A stretch of DNA of 64,000 nt from Streptomyces marispadix (GCF_022524345.1 NZ_JAKWJU010000002.1:5384001-5448000); one strand, 5' to 3'. Positions 46,119-55,143 are shown, counted from the stretch's first letter. Notes: generated by a model not told the origin, from the letters alone. Translations and numbers: made by a program.

Positions 46119-46796
46119 TCAGGGAATCGGCTCGACGGAGGGTCCTTCCTGTGCGAGCAGGTCGCGTGCGAACTGCTCCCACTGTGCGTACCGGTCGGGG
46201 AAGGCCGACCGCTGCACGGCCTGGCAGACCTCGCCGGGAGGCATGCCCTCCCAGCCGTCGATCTGGATGAGGCCCGGGTTGGAGCCGAACGGCGCCACTC
46301 CGTAGAAGGACTTGGAGGACGTGGGGACGTCGGTGATCTGCTCCGGCGTGCCCCAGCCCGTGCTGGGCCGCTGCTGGAAGATGCCCAGGGAGTCGTGGTC
46401 GACGGGCGTCGTGTAGTTGACGAACTTCGACTCCTGCATGGCCGTCATCAGCGCGATGACCTGGCCCTGTTCGGGGATGTTCGCGCCCTTGCCGACGCCG
46501 ATCACCGTACGGGCGTTGGCGAGTTCGGCGGGCCCGAGGTCGGCGGGGGAGGCGAAGACCTTGCGCATCTCGCTGTCGGGTGCCTGCTGAAGGGCCTTGG
46601 CGGTCGCCTTGTTGACCTTGCCCGTCTCACTGAGGCCGTGCTTGGCCTGGAACCACTTCAGACCGTGGCCGGCGTCCGCGGCCGATGTCCCGGCGGCCGG
46701 CGCGGAGGGTGCGCCGTGGGCGACGGCCGGTATGGCGAGCATGGTGCCCGCGGCTACGAGTGCTGCGGCTGTGACTGCTGCTCGTTTTCTCTGCAT
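46119..46796 (-). CDS. Secreted lysozyme-like/peptidoglycan-associated protein
   Basis: A 225-residue exported protein. Signal peptide about 1-29 (QRKRAAVTAAALVAAGTMLAIPAVAHG). Then a short helical domain (HGLKWFQAKHGLSETGKVNKATAKALQQAP) like a peptidoglycan-binding repeat, and a core with ALMTAMQESKFVNY ... DSLGIFQQRPSTGWGTPEQITD ... GEVCQAVQRSAFPDRYAQWE, the pattern of actinobacterial lysozyme-fold (transglycosylase-like) proteins, with Glu in MQES as likely catalytic acid. Databases often mislabel such proteins as heavy-metal transporters. The ATG at 46796 has no Shine-Dalgarno sequence; a promoter with a palindrome sits about 30 bases upstream, so the mRNA may be leaderless. Confidence 0.75.
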   Translation of the reverse strand: MQRKRAAVTAAALVAAGTMLAIPAVAHGAPSAPAAGTSAADAGHGLKWFQAKHGLSETGKVNKATAKALQQAPDSEMRKVFASPADLGPAELANARTVIGVGKGANIPEQGQVIALMTAMQESKFVNYTTPVDHDSLGIFQQRPSTGWGTPEQITDVPTSSKSFYGVAPFGSNPGLIQIDGWEGMPPGEVCQAVQRSAFPDRYAQWEQFARDLLAQEGPSVEPIP

Positions 46797-46808
46797 GGCG
46801 TGACATTG

Positions 46809-46832
46809 ACGTGTACACGTAAAAGCTGTCAA
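46809..46832 (-). promoter_or_regulatory. Promoter with an embedded palindromic operator
   Basis: On the minus strand TTGACA (46832-46827) forms a good -35 box for the lysozyme-like gene. The 12-base perfect palindrome ACGTGTACACGT (46809-46820) lies in the spacer where -10 would begin, so a bound repressor would block it. The remaining gap to 47352 (about 500 bases) holds no gene, only the repeat and terminator listed next. Confidence 0.5.
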
Positions 46833-47191
46833 GTCGGGAGAAGCCCGGTATTCGAGACTCGTGACATATGTACTGAACTGCGTGCTATGTCATGCCTTTT
46901 GCGGTCTGGCAGGCCGCCGGGGGAGGAGGGCAGCCCCGCCCGGTCGCTTCTCGATGAGCCGGTCGAGTCGGCCGGGTTGGGGCCGGGGCTGCCTGCTTCG
47001 ACCACCGGAGACGTCCCGGCAGAACCCGGCGCCTGCCGGGGAGTCGCGGTTGGCCGGTCCGGGTGCACACGAGGCATACGCGGAAGCGGCCCTTGCCGTA
47101 TGACAAGGGCCGGTGTGATCCATGCCACTCTCGGGGCGCGCGGTCCAACTGCCCCTGCGCGCGGCCGAGTTCGACCGGCCCCCGGGGTCAG

Positions 47192-47239
47192 GTCCCCAGG
47201 TCCCCAAGTCCCCAAGTCTCTGAGTCCCTGAGTCCCCAA
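47192..47239. repeat. Six tandem copies of an 8-base unit
   Basis: GTCCCCAG, GTCCCCAA, GTCCCCAA, GTCTCTGA, GTCCCTGA, GTCCCCAA follow one another without gaps in a gene-free stretch. It is a degenerate microsatellite-like repeat; no function is apparent. Confidence 0.8.
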
Positions 47240-47302
47240 AGTTTCGAGCCCCGAGGCCCCCGTCATGGCCTGCCTCCCGTCCGCTTCACGGGGCAGCGGA
47301 AA

Positions 47303-47340
47303 GGGCGGGCCAGCGGTCGTCGTGGACCGCGGGCCCGCCC
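47303..47340. terminator. Terminator after the NmrA-family gene
   Basis: GGGCGGGCCAGCGGTC (47303-47318) pairs with GACCGCGGGCCCGCCC (47325-47340) with one mismatch, 12 bases beyond the stop at 47353. Confidence 0.8.
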
Positions 47341-47352
47341 CTGATGTACGGC

Positions 47353-48207
47353 TCAGCCCTTGAGCGCCGCCGCGATGGAGTCGGCGATCGGGGTCGTCGG
47401 GCGGCCGATCAGCCGGGCCAGGTCGCCGCTGGTGCCCGCCAGTTCGCCGTCGGCGATGGAGGTGTCCACGTCGGCGAGGATCGCGGCCAGACCCTCGGGA
47501 AGCCCGGCGCCGGTGAGAATCCCGGCGTAGGTCTCGGCGGTGACCGGGTTGTAGGCGATCTCCTTGCCGGTCTGCCTGCTCAGCTCCGCCGCGTACTCGC
47601 CGAAGCTCCACGCGGTGTCGCCGCTCAGCTCGAAGGCCGAGTTCTCGTGGCCTTCCCCGGTCAGCACCGCTACGGCCGCGGCCGCGTAGTCGGCACGAGC
47701 GGCGGAGGCGACGCGGCCCTCTCCGGCGGCCTGTACGACGGCGCCGTGCTCCAGCACCGGGGCCAACTGCTCGGTGTAGTTCTCGTTGTACCAGCCGTTC
47801 CGCAGCAGGACGTACGGCAGACCGGAGTCCAGCAGTACCTTCTCCGTGCCGTGGTGGGCGTCCGCCAGTGCGGCGGTCAGCTTCCCGGGTGCGCTGGTGT
47901 ACGCGAGCAGCGAGACTCCGGCGTCCCTTGCCGACTCGATGACGGCGGTGTGCTGGGCGGCGCGGTCCTTGTCGACCTCGCTGCCGGAGATCAGCAGCAC
48001 CCTGTCGCCCTCTGCGAAGAGGCCGTCGAGGGTGCCGGGCGTGCCGTAGTCGGCGACGTGCAGCCCCACGCCCTTCGCGGCCAGCGGTGCCGCCTTCTCG
48101 CGGTCGCGGACCACGGCGACTATCTGCCCCGCCGGAACCTTCTCCAGCAGGCCGTCGACGACGAGACGGCCGAGATTCCCGGTGGCTCCGGTGACGACTG
48201 TGCGCAT
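47353..48207 (-). CDS. NmrA-like NAD(P)H-binding protein, quinone oxidoreductase QorB type
   Basis: A 284-residue atypical short-chain dehydrogenase. Rossmann motif TGATGNLGRLVVDGLL at the N-terminus, then RVLLISGSEVDKDRAAQH and YTSAPG, as in QorB (NAD(P)H:quinone oxidoreductase 2). It probably reduces quinones or related electrophiles. ATG 48207 with GAGGAGAG upstream. Divergent from an HxlR regulator gene with a palindrome between, the usual QorB/QorR arrangement. Confidence 0.88.
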   Translation of the reverse strand: MRTVVTGATGNLGRLVVDGLLEKVPAGQIVAVVRDREKAAPLAAKGVGLHVADYGTPGTLDGLFAEGDRVLLISGSEVDKDRAAQHTAVIESARDAGVSLLAYTSAPGKLTAALADAHHGTEKVLLDSGLPYVLLRNGWYNENYTEQLAPVLEHGAVVQAAGEGRVASAARADYAAAAVAVLTGEGHENSAFELSGDTAWSFGEYAAELSRQTGKEIAYNPVTAETYAGILTGAGLPEGLAAILADVDTSIADGELAGTSGDLARLIGRPTTPIADSIAAALKG

Positions 48208-48269
48208 CTTCCAACTCTCCTCTGTGGGTGGGCTCGAACTCACCCTAGGAGCTGTACGGGTAGATACAT

Positions 48270-48296
48270 CAGTACCCACCTTGAAGTAAGGTACTG
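48270..48296. promoter_or_regulatory. Palindromic operator between qorB-like and hxlR-like genes
   Basis: CAGTACC (48270-48276) and GGTACTG (48290-48296) form a perfect 7-base inverted repeat with a 13-base centre. Further GTAC strings lie at 48255 and 48307. It touches the regulator start, fitting autorepression by an HxlR dimer. Confidence 0.6.
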
Positions 48297-48298
48297 CC

Positions 48299-48733
48299 AT
48301 GTCCGTAAGTACAGGTGTCGGCAGCCCCGGCACCGACAGCAGTGGCGTGGCAGCCGGCACGCCGTCCGACAAGTACGTCGTCGGGAACGAGGGCATGTGC
48401 CCCTACCGCCTCGTGCTCGAACACGTCACCAGCCGCTGGGGCGTCCTCGTGCTGATCCGGCTGCTGGAGCGCCCGTACCGCTTCAACGAACTGCGCCGCG
48501 CCATCGGGCGCGTCAGCGAGAAGATGCTCACCCAGACCCTCCAGACCTTGGAGCGCGACGGGTTGGTGCACCGCGACGCGAAGCCGGTGATCCCGCCGCG
48601 CGTCGACTACTCCCTCACCGAACTGGGCCGCGAGGCGGCTCGGCAGGTGCGTGCGCTGGCCGAGTGGACCGAGGAGCGGATGGACGCCGTGCAGGAGTCG
48701 CGGAAGAAGTACGACACCGCCAAGGGGCGTTGA
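48299..48733 (+). CDS. HxlR family winged-helix regulator (QorR-like)
   Basis: A 144-residue regulator. After a Gly/Ser-rich N-terminus, GMCPYRLVLEHVTSRWGVLVLIRLLE and RFNELRRAIGRVSEKMLTQTLQTLERDGLVHR are the HxlR HTH. The single Cys in GMCP is the position used as a redox switch in QorR-type members. It likely represses itself and the divergent oxidoreductase and is released by quinones or diamide-type stress. Confidence 0.9.
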   Translation: MSVSTGVGSPGTDSSGVAAGTPSDKYVVGNEGMCPYRLVLEHVTSRWGVLVLIRLLERPYRFNELRRAIGRVSEKMLTQTLQTLERDGLVHRDAKPVIPPRVDYSLTELGREAARQVRALAEWTEERMDAVQESRKKYDTAKGR

Positions 48734-48798
48734 GGCAGGACCGCCACACGTCCGCGGCCGGCGGGCGCTGAACTACGGGACGGGGCAGGCGCGTCGGT

Positions 48799-49767
48799 TC
48801 AGGACCACGGCAGGGCCGCCCTGTGCCGCCAGTACGCGGTGGCGGGCTCGGCCAGGCCGGAGAGCCGTTCGGCGTCGCCGTCGCCGAGGTCGACTGCCGA
48901 CGCCGCGACGTTCCCTTCGAGTTGGGCGGTCGTGGCGGCGCCGGAGAGCACGAGGCCCACCCAGGGCCTGCGCAGCACGGCGGCCAGCGCAAGCGCGTCG
49001 GCGGAGGTGCCGGTGTCCCGTGCGAGGCGGCCCAGCGGCGAGTCGTCCGTGGCCTCGTGCACGAGACGGCCGTTGGCCAGTGCCTCCTTGACGATGACGG
49101 TCCGTCCCGCGTCGTGCGCCTCGGCGAGCGCGGGCCCCGCCGAGGGCTCCAGCACGTTGTAGGTGGCCTGGACGGTGGAGAAGAGCGGCACTCCCGCCAC
49201 CTCGACCGCCAGCGCGGCACGGATCGCGGCCGGCTGCTCGGGGCCGGAGGTGGACACTCCGACGGCGACGCCCTCGGCGGCCAGTGCGGCGAGGGCGTCC
49301 TGGAGCGCGCGGTCGGTGAGCACGGGGCTCTGAGGCGTCACGGAGTGGACCTGATACAGGTCCAGGCGGTCACCCAACAGGCGGCGCGTCTCGGGCAGTT
49401 GGCGTTCGAACGTGGAGAGGCTGTGGTCCTTGACCTCGTGCACGGCGGCGTCGGCCTGCCAGCCCGCCGTATAGGTGTAGCCCCACTTGCTGCCGACCAC
49501 GACGTCGTCGCGCCCGGGGCGGTCACGCAGCCAGGCGGCGAGGAACTCCTCCGCTCTCCCGTAGGAGCGTGCGACGTCGAAGTACCGCACTCCGCGGGCG
49601 TATGCCGCGTCGAGCACCGCATGGGCGCGGCTCTCCATCGCCTCGACGGTCCGCTCGGCGGGCAGGTCCGACTCCCGGCCGAGGTTGATGTAGGCGGGCC
49701 GCCCCAGCGCGGCCAGTCCGAGGCCGATACGGGCCGCCGCGGTGGCGGGGAGTCGTCGGAACGGCAC
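48799..49767 (-). CDS. Aldo/keto reductase
   Basis: A 322-residue TIM-barrel NADPH oxidoreductase. Catalytic tetrad visible: Asp in YFDVARSYG, Tyr in the same motif, Lys in VVGSKWGY, His in YQVHS. It resembles L-galactose-dehydrogenase-like members of the family. Substrate unknown. GGAGG lies about 18 bases before the ATG at 49767, rather far. Confidence 0.9.
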   Translation of the reverse strand: MPFRRLPATAAARIGLGLAALGRPAYINLGRESDLPAERTVEAMESRAHAVLDAAYARGVRYFDVARSYGRAEEFLAAWLRDRPGRDDVVVGSKWGYTYTAGWQADAAVHEVKDHSLSTFERQLPETRRLLGDRLDLYQVHSVTPQSPVLTDRALQDALAALAAEGVAVGVSTSGPEQPAAIRAALAVEVAGVPLFSTVQATYNVLEPSAGPALAEAHDAGRTVIVKEALANGRLVHEATDDSPLGRLARDTGTSADALALAAVLRRPWVGLVLSGAATTAQLEGNVAASAVDLGDGDAERLSGLAEPATAYWRHRAALPWS

Positions 49768-50167
49768 GGTCGAGACCTCCGGTGAGCCAGTACTCCACTA
49801 CGCGGCGTCACCGTACAGCGTCCCGTGCGCGGACGGCGCGGTCGTCAACTCGCGTACCGCCCCGGCCTTATTACTCACCTGGATGTCAATCTCGCCGACC
49901 GCGTTCGAAACGGGTCCGAGAAAGCCGGGCGGACGAAACGCCACCACTCGCCACCAACCTCCTCGGCCGCACGATCCGGCCGGTCACAGGGCTGCTCTGG
50001 CTATGGCGTTCGAGGCGTGATTGCGCTGGACTTGTGCTCGACCGCCCATGACATCGACACACAGCCCGGTGTCGAACCCGCGCCCCGAGCGCCATGTCGC
50101 GACCCCGTCATCCTGCGACCGGCGACGGAGACGCGGTGAACCGCCGGGAGTTGATCGGGGGAAGAGG
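49768..50167. other. Gene-free stretch with divergent promoters
   Basis: About 400 bases between the aldo/keto reductase gene and the LamG gene. The overlapping short frames show no coding character. It must hold both promoters; I see no clear repeat or operator. Confidence 0.5.
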
Positions 50168-52126
50168 ATGAATTGCAGAGATCTGAGAGACCCTGAACTT
50201 CTCCGTCTCGTACGGGAAGGAGGTGATGCTTCCTTTCACGCGCTTCACGAGCTGGAGCAGAGGCACTTCCACGCGGTGCGCGCCTTCGCAGCCACCTGCG
50301 CCGCACACCCCACGGCGGCCGAGCAGTTGGCGTACCAGGCGTGGGAGGAGGCGCTACGGGAGCGGGTGGACGGCAGCGCCACCGGGGCCGTACGCCCCTG
50401 CGTCCTCTCCTCGGTGCTGCGCGCGGCCTCCGGCTGGACGCGCGGACACCAGCGCACGGAGCTGGACCCGCAGCTGACCGCGTGGATCGACGCCAACGGC
50501 CCGGTGATGCTGGGCAACACCGCGACGGCCTACTACCGGCGCCCCTCGTTCGTGGCGCTCGCCTTCGCCGGACTTCCCCACCACAGCCAGGCAGTTCTGT
50601 GGCACCAGGCCGTCGAGCGTGACGACGCCGCGTTCACCGGACGGCTGATCGGCTCGGGCCCCGGCGACGTCTACGTGCTCTCCGGCCGTGCGCAGGAGGA
50701 CCTCTACAACTCCTACGCCAGGCTGCTGCGGGACGGCATGCATCAGGAGTGCCGCCGCTTCCATGTGCTGGTGCTCGCCTACGCGGACGCCGGGTCCCTC
50801 GACATAGCGTCGCAGCTCGCTCCGCATCTGGACCGCTGCCCGCGCTGCTCACAGGCCGTCGCCGACCTCTCCCGGGTACGGCGCGACTGCGGTGCGCTGG
50901 TGGCGCAGGCGCTGCTGCCCTGGGCCGGTGCCGAGTACGCCGCCCGCGAGATCGACGAGAGCGCACGGCCCGGCCTCATGCCAGACGAGGCAGCACCGGG
51001 CTTCACGTTCGCCTACGACCCGCCCGGACTGCCCGCTCCTCCCATGCCGGTCCCCGCCCTGCCGCCTCACGAGACTGCGCCCGTCCCCCTCCCGGGCGCA
51101 TTCGCAGCGGCGAGCCCCCCGGTCACCGGCACGGCAGCGGGCAAGGGCCGCCATGCGGCGGCCGGTGCCGCGGGCGGCGCGAGCATGAAGGGCAGACGGC
51201 GCACCGATCTGGCCGTACGTGGTGCGGCGGTCGCCGGCGTCTGTGCCGTGGCCGCCGCTTTCGCGTTCGGTGTGGACTTCGGTTCGGACAAGGAGCCGCA
51301 GAGCAAGGAACAGGCGTCGCCGCAGCCCGCTGAGGCGTCGCCGTCGTCCTCCAAGTCCCCGTCGCCCAAGCCCTCCAGCACGAAGGCCAGGCCGACGGCG
51401 TCGAAGAGCGCGGGCAGGACCGAGTCGCCGAAGCCCCGGCCGCCGAAACCCGAACCGACCCGTTCCGAACGGCCGGCCGTCGCCTCCGCGGCGGTGGAGT
51501 GGCTCTTCGACGATGTCGACGGGGACGGGCTGACGGCCGACAGCTCGGGCAACAACCAGGTCGGCACCCTCTTCGGTGCCTCTCGCCCGACGCCTACCAA
51601 GAGCGGCGGGCTGGAGTTCGACGGCGAGCAGTTCGTGGCGTCGGACGGCGCCCTGGTCGACACCAGCGAGAGCTTCTCCGTGTCGGCGCGGGTCAAGCTG
51701 GACCGTACGGACGTCTCGCAGACGGTCGTGAGCCAGGACGGCGACGACGCCAGCGCGTTCATGCTCCGCTACGACGCCGAAGAGACCAGGTGGGAGATGC
51801 GGCTGCCGGAGGAGGACACCGGCGTCGCGGAGGGCGACGCGGACGCCGCCGTCTCCGCCTCCGGGGTCGAGGCGGGCGAGTGGACGCATCTGACGGGCAT
51901 CTACGACGACACGGACGACCAGGTCCGCCTGTACGTCGACGGCCGGCGCGTCCAGACCGTCGGCCGCGAGGACGACTTCGACACCGAGGGCGACTTCGTC
52001 GTGGGCCGGGGACTGTCGAACAACCAGTTCTTCCAGGGGCTCGACGGCACCGTCGACGACGTACAGGCATTCGGCAGGGCCCTCACCTCGCCGGAGGTGG
52101 ACTCCCTGGCGCGGAAGTCGCGTTGA
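50168..52126 (+). CDS. Membrane protein fusing a sigma-factor-like region, a zinc finger and an extracellular LamG domain
   Basis: A 652-residue protein. Residues 1-60 (LRLVREGGDASFHALHELEQRHFHAVRAFA) resemble sigma-70 region 2 as in ECF factors. Near residue 219 is HLDRCPRC, an HxxxCxxC zinc finger as in anti-sigma factors. A Pro-rich stretch leads to one membrane segment (about 349-372), a Ser/Pro/Lys linker, and a LamG/concanavalin-like domain (about 445-645: FDGEQFVASDGALVDTSESFSVSARVKL ... EWTHLTGIYDDTDDQVRLYVDGRRV). It probably senses a carbohydrate or wall ligand outside and acts through the cytoplasmic part. GAAGAGG directly precedes ATG 50168. Function is inferred from architecture. 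Confidence 0.82.
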   Translation: MNCRDLRDPELLRLVREGGDASFHALHELEQRHFHAVRAFAATCAAHPTAAEQLAYQAWEEALRERVDGSATGAVRPCVLSSVLRAASGWTRGHQRTELDPQLTAWIDANGPVMLGNTATAYYRRPSFVALAFAGLPHHSQAVLWHQAVERDDAAFTGRLIGSGPGDVYVLSGRAQEDLYNSYARLLRDGMHQECRRFHVLVLAYADAGSLDIASQLAPHLDRCPRCSQAVADLSRVRRDCGALVAQALLPWAGAEYAAREIDESARPGLMPDEAAPGFTFAYDPPGLPAPPMPVPALPPHETAPVPLPGAFAAASPPVTGTAAGKGRHAAAGAAGGASMKGRRRTDLAVRGAAVAGVCAVAAAFAFGVDFGSDKEPQSKEQASPQPAEASPSSSKSPSPKPSSTKARPTASKSAGRTESPKPRPPKPEPTRSERPAVASAAVEWLFDDVDGDGLTADSSGNNQVGTLFGASRPTPTKSGGLEFDGEQFVASDGALVDTSESFSVSARVKLDRTDVSQTVVSQDGDDASAFMLRYDAEETRWEMRLPEEDTGVAEGDADAAVSASGVEAGEWTHLTGIYDDTDDQVRLYVDGRRVQTVGREDDFDTEGDFVVGRGLSNNQFFQGLDGTVDDVQAFGRALTSPEVDSLARKSR

Positions 52127-52191
52127 CCCCGGCCGGGGAGCCGCCCGCTGTGCGCCCGACGACGGGCGCACGCCGGGGCGGGCGGCGTCCC

Positions 52192-55143
52192 TCAGCGGCA
52201 CGGAGGGTCGTAGGGAACGCCCGACAGCCGCTGCTGCCACGCCGATCTGGAGATCGCCTTGCGCCGCACGCCGCAGGCTTCCGCGATGACTCGGCGCCGG
52301 TCCGACGGCAGCAGCCGTACCTTCCCGTCGAACACACCGGTGACCAGGGCGCGTCCGTCCGCGGAGTAGCGGAGGGCGGCGACGGCCGTGGTGTAGCCGC
52401 TCAACGTGGCGGTGCCGCGCGGACGATGCGCGTCCCGTACGTCCCAGGTGCGCACCGTGCGGTCGTCGCTGCCGGAGGCGAGCCGCCGCCCGTCCGGGCT
52501 GAAGGCGACGGCGCCGACGACATCGCTGTGACCGGCCGGGGAGGCGAGCAGCCGCGGCTTCCGCGGATCGCCGACGTCCCACAGCCGTAACGGGCTGCCG
52601 CCCCCTCCGCCGGTGGCGAGCACGTCGTCGCGTGGGCTGAACGCTGCGGAGAAGACGCCGAGCCGGTGCGCTCGCAGCCGCGCCACCCGCTTCGGCTTGT
52701 CCGGATCGCGGGTGTCCCACAGCCGCAGGTCGCCGTCGTCGCCCCCGGTGGCCAGCAGCCTTCCGCCACCGCCGAACGCGGCGGAACGCACTGCGCCTTC
52801 GTGACCCCGCAGCACGGCCTCGCGCCCGGGGCGCCGCGGATCGCGGGTGTCCCACAGCCGCGCCGTACCGTCGTTGCTCGCGCTGACGAGGGTCCGGCCG
52901 TCGGGGGAGAACGCCAGGGAGCGGACGGCGCCGGTGTGCCCGCCGCTCTCCGAAAGCAGCCTCGGGTGCCGGGGGTCGGTCACGTCCCACATCCGCACGG
53001 TGCGGTCCGCGGTGGCCAGCACGTCGCCTCCGGGACGCATCGCCACCGCGTACACGCCGCCGTCGTGCTCGCCGACCGTGGAGAGCAGCTCGGGGTCGCG
53101 GGGGCGGTGTACGTCCCACAGCCGTACGGCGTGATCCGCACCGGCCGTGACGGCGGTGCCCCTGCCGGGACCGGCGGCCACCGCGAGGACCGCACCGCGG
53201 TGCCCGTCCCAGGACGGCATGAGCGTGCTCAGCAGCGTGTCGCGGGTGGCGCGCCCAGGCTCCAGCCGATAGGCGGCCAGGGCGACTTGGACGGCGAGGC
53301 CCGGCTTCTCACCGACGAGACCGGCCGCCTCGCCCGCGGCGCTCAGCGCGACGGCGCTGTTGCGCTGCCTGGCGGCCTCGTCGCCGACGCGCATCGCGTA
53401 CACGGTCATGGCGGTGGTGAGCGCCAGCAGAACCGCGAGCGTCGCGACGAGCAGCCGCAGCCGGCGCGAACGTCGCTGCGCCGCCGCGGCCTCGGCTGCC
53501 TCCGCGGCCGAGGCCGCATCCAGGAACTCCCGTTCCCTCGCGGTGAGTCCGAGGCCCGAACCCGTCGCGTCACGGCCGAGAGCCAGCCGTGAACCCCGGT
53601 AGAGAAGATCGGGGTCGCGGCCCAGCGACTCCCACTCCTCGGCGGCCTCGGTGAGCTGCCGGTGGATCCGCAGCGATCTGCGGCTGCCGGTCAGCCAGCC
53701 CCGAAGCCGTGGCCAGACGCGGATGAGAGCCTCGTGGGCGAGCTCGACGCGGTCGCCGTCGAGAGTGATCAGCCGTGCCTCGGCGGCCCGTTCGAGCACG
53801 GTCGCGGTGTCCTCGTCCGCGTCCAGCTCGCCGCGGCTGATGCGGCGCCCGGTGTCCTCGGTGCCGTCGCCGAGCGCGGTGAGACGCAGGAAGAGCTGCC
53901 GGGCGACTGCCTGCTGCCGTGGATCGAGCGAGGCGTGGAACGCCTCCGCCGTCTGCGTCAGCGAGCCCTCGACCCCTCCGGCCGCGCGGAAGCCCGCGAG
54001 GGTGAGCTGATTGCCGCGGCGCCGCCGCCAGGTCTCCAGCAGCACGTGCGACAGCAACGGCAGTACCGCCGCCTGGCCTTGGGCGTGCGCGACCAGATGG
54101 CTGAGCAGACGCCCCTCCACGCGGCATCCCACGCGGGCCGCCGGGCGCACGATGGCACGGTGCAGCTCGTCGGCGTTCATGGGGCCGACGGTGAGCTGCG
54201 CGTCGCGAAGGGCCTCGACGAGTTCGGGTTCCTCGGCGCAGTGCGCGTAGAAGTCGGCCCGTACGCCCAGTACCACCCGGCACCGGCTCTTCGCGGTGGA
54301 CGCGGCGAAGACCAGTGCCGAGACGAACCGGCGCCGCTCCTCCGCGGTGCGGCACACCGTGAAGATCTCCTCGAACTGGTCGACGACGAGGACGACTTCG
54401 GCGTCCGGCGGGCCCTCGGCGGTGATCCGCCGCACGGTGCGGTGCACATTGCGCGGCTCAGCGCCGAACTCCGCGCAGAGCGTCCCGGGCGTGTAACGGG
54501 AGGGACCGGCCAGGAGGATCGCCAGTTCCTCCAGAGGGTGCGGCCCCGGGGTGAACAGCAGCACTGTCCGCGACTGAGACCGCAGACGCGGCAGCAGACC
54601 GGCACGCAGCAGCGACGACTTGCCGGCGCCGGAGGCGCCGAAGACGGCCACGATCCGCTGTTTGTCGACGCGCCGGACCAGGTCCTCGACGAGTTCCTCC
54701 CGGCCGAAGAACCACTCGGCGTCGTCCGGCTGGAACGCCGACAGCCCGGCGTAGGGGGCGCGTTGACCCCCCGCCGCGCCCTCGCATCCGCTGTCGCCTT
54801 CGCCCGCCGATGCACCGCCCGTTGCGTCGCCGCCCTCGGACTCGGCGTTCGCGGCTGCCTCCGCCGCCGCCTCGGCGGCGAGTTCCGCCGCGACGTCGTG
54901 CCAGCGGCGCTCCCACTCCCCGGTGTCGCCGCCGCAGCCCTTCACGTACGCCAGCGTCACCTCAAGGGAGGGAAGACGCTTTCCGGCGGCGGCTCCCGAC
55001 AGCGCGGCGATGGAGAAGTGGGCGCGGTTCGAGAGCGTGCGGTACGGCGGGTTACCCGCCTCCTGGCGCAGCCTGCGCAGGTCCGCTGCGAATCTCAGCA
55101 GCGCACCGTCTCCCGGCGCGAGCGGCCGTTCTCTCCGTGGCAT
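52192..55143 (-). CDS. HTH-STAND ATPase-WD40 protein (nSTAND type)
   Basis: A 983-residue protein. An N-terminal XRE-like HTH (1-85: LLRFAADLRRLRQEAG ... YRTLSNRAHFSIAALSGAAAG) is followed by an Ala/Glu-rich linker, then a STAND NTPase with FFGREELVEDL, Walker A GASGAGKSS (169-177) and Walker B VVLVVDQFEE, a winged-helix region, one membrane segment (about 558-582), and seven WD40 repeats (about 640-975), each with LWD-type ends: one complete propeller. Such proteins oligomerise on ligand sensing; some are phage-defence receptors, many Streptomyces ones have unknown roles. The start at 55143 has GGGGGAGAA upstream; the frame is open 290 bases further. Confidence 0.88.
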   Translation of the reverse strand: MPRRERPLAPGDGALLRFAADLRRLRQEAGNPPYRTLSNRAHFSIAALSGAAAGKRLPSLEVTLAYVKGCGGDTGEWERRWHDVAAELAAEAAAEAAANAESEGGDATGGASAGEGDSGCEGAAGGQRAPYAGLSAFQPDDAEWFFGREELVEDLVRRVDKQRIVAVFGASGAGKSSLLRAGLLPRLRSQSRTVLLFTPGPHPLEELAILLAGPSRYTPGTLCAEFGAEPRNVHRTVRRITAEGPPDAEVVLVVDQFEEIFTVCRTAEERRRFVSALVFAASTAKSRCRVVLGVRADFYAHCAEEPELVEALRDAQLTVGPMNADELHRAIVRPAARVGCRVEGRLLSHLVAHAQGQAAVLPLLSHVLLETWRRRRGNQLTLAGFRAAGGVEGSLTQTAEAFHASLDPRQQAVARQLFLRLTALGDGTEDTGRRISRGELDADEDTATVLERAAEARLITLDGDRVELAHEALIRVWPRLRGWLTGSRRSLRIHRQLTEAAEEWESLGRDPDLLYRGSRLALGRDATGSGLGLTAREREFLDAASAAEAAEAAAAQRRSRRLRLLVATLAVLLALTTAMTVYAMRVGDEAARQRNSAVALSAAGEAAGLVGEKPGLAVQVALAAYRLEPGRATRDTLLSTLMPSWDGHRGAVLAVAAGPGRGTAVTAGADHAVRLWDVHRPRDPELLSTVGEHDGGVYAVAMRPGGDVLATADRTVRMWDVTDPRHPRLLSESGGHTGAVRSLAFSPDGRTLVSASNDGTARLWDTRDPRRPGREAVLRGHEGAVRSAAFGGGGRLLATGGDDGDLRLWDTRDPDKPKRVARLRAHRLGVFSAAFSPRDDVLATGGGGGSPLRLWDVGDPRKPRLLASPAGHSDVVGAVAFSPDGRRLASGSDDRTVRTWDVRDAHRPRGTATLSGYTTAVAALRYSADGRALVTGVFDGKVRLLPSDRRRVIAEACGVRRKAISRSAWQQRLSGVPYDPPCR

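Noticed and set aside
46119..46796. Heavy-metal transporter label common for this protein type
   Set aside because: There is one signal peptide, no polytopic membrane region and no metal-transport motif; lysozyme-like features fit better.
47192..47239. Possible CRISPR-like repeat
   Set aside because: The unit is 8 bases with no spacers and no cas genes nearby.
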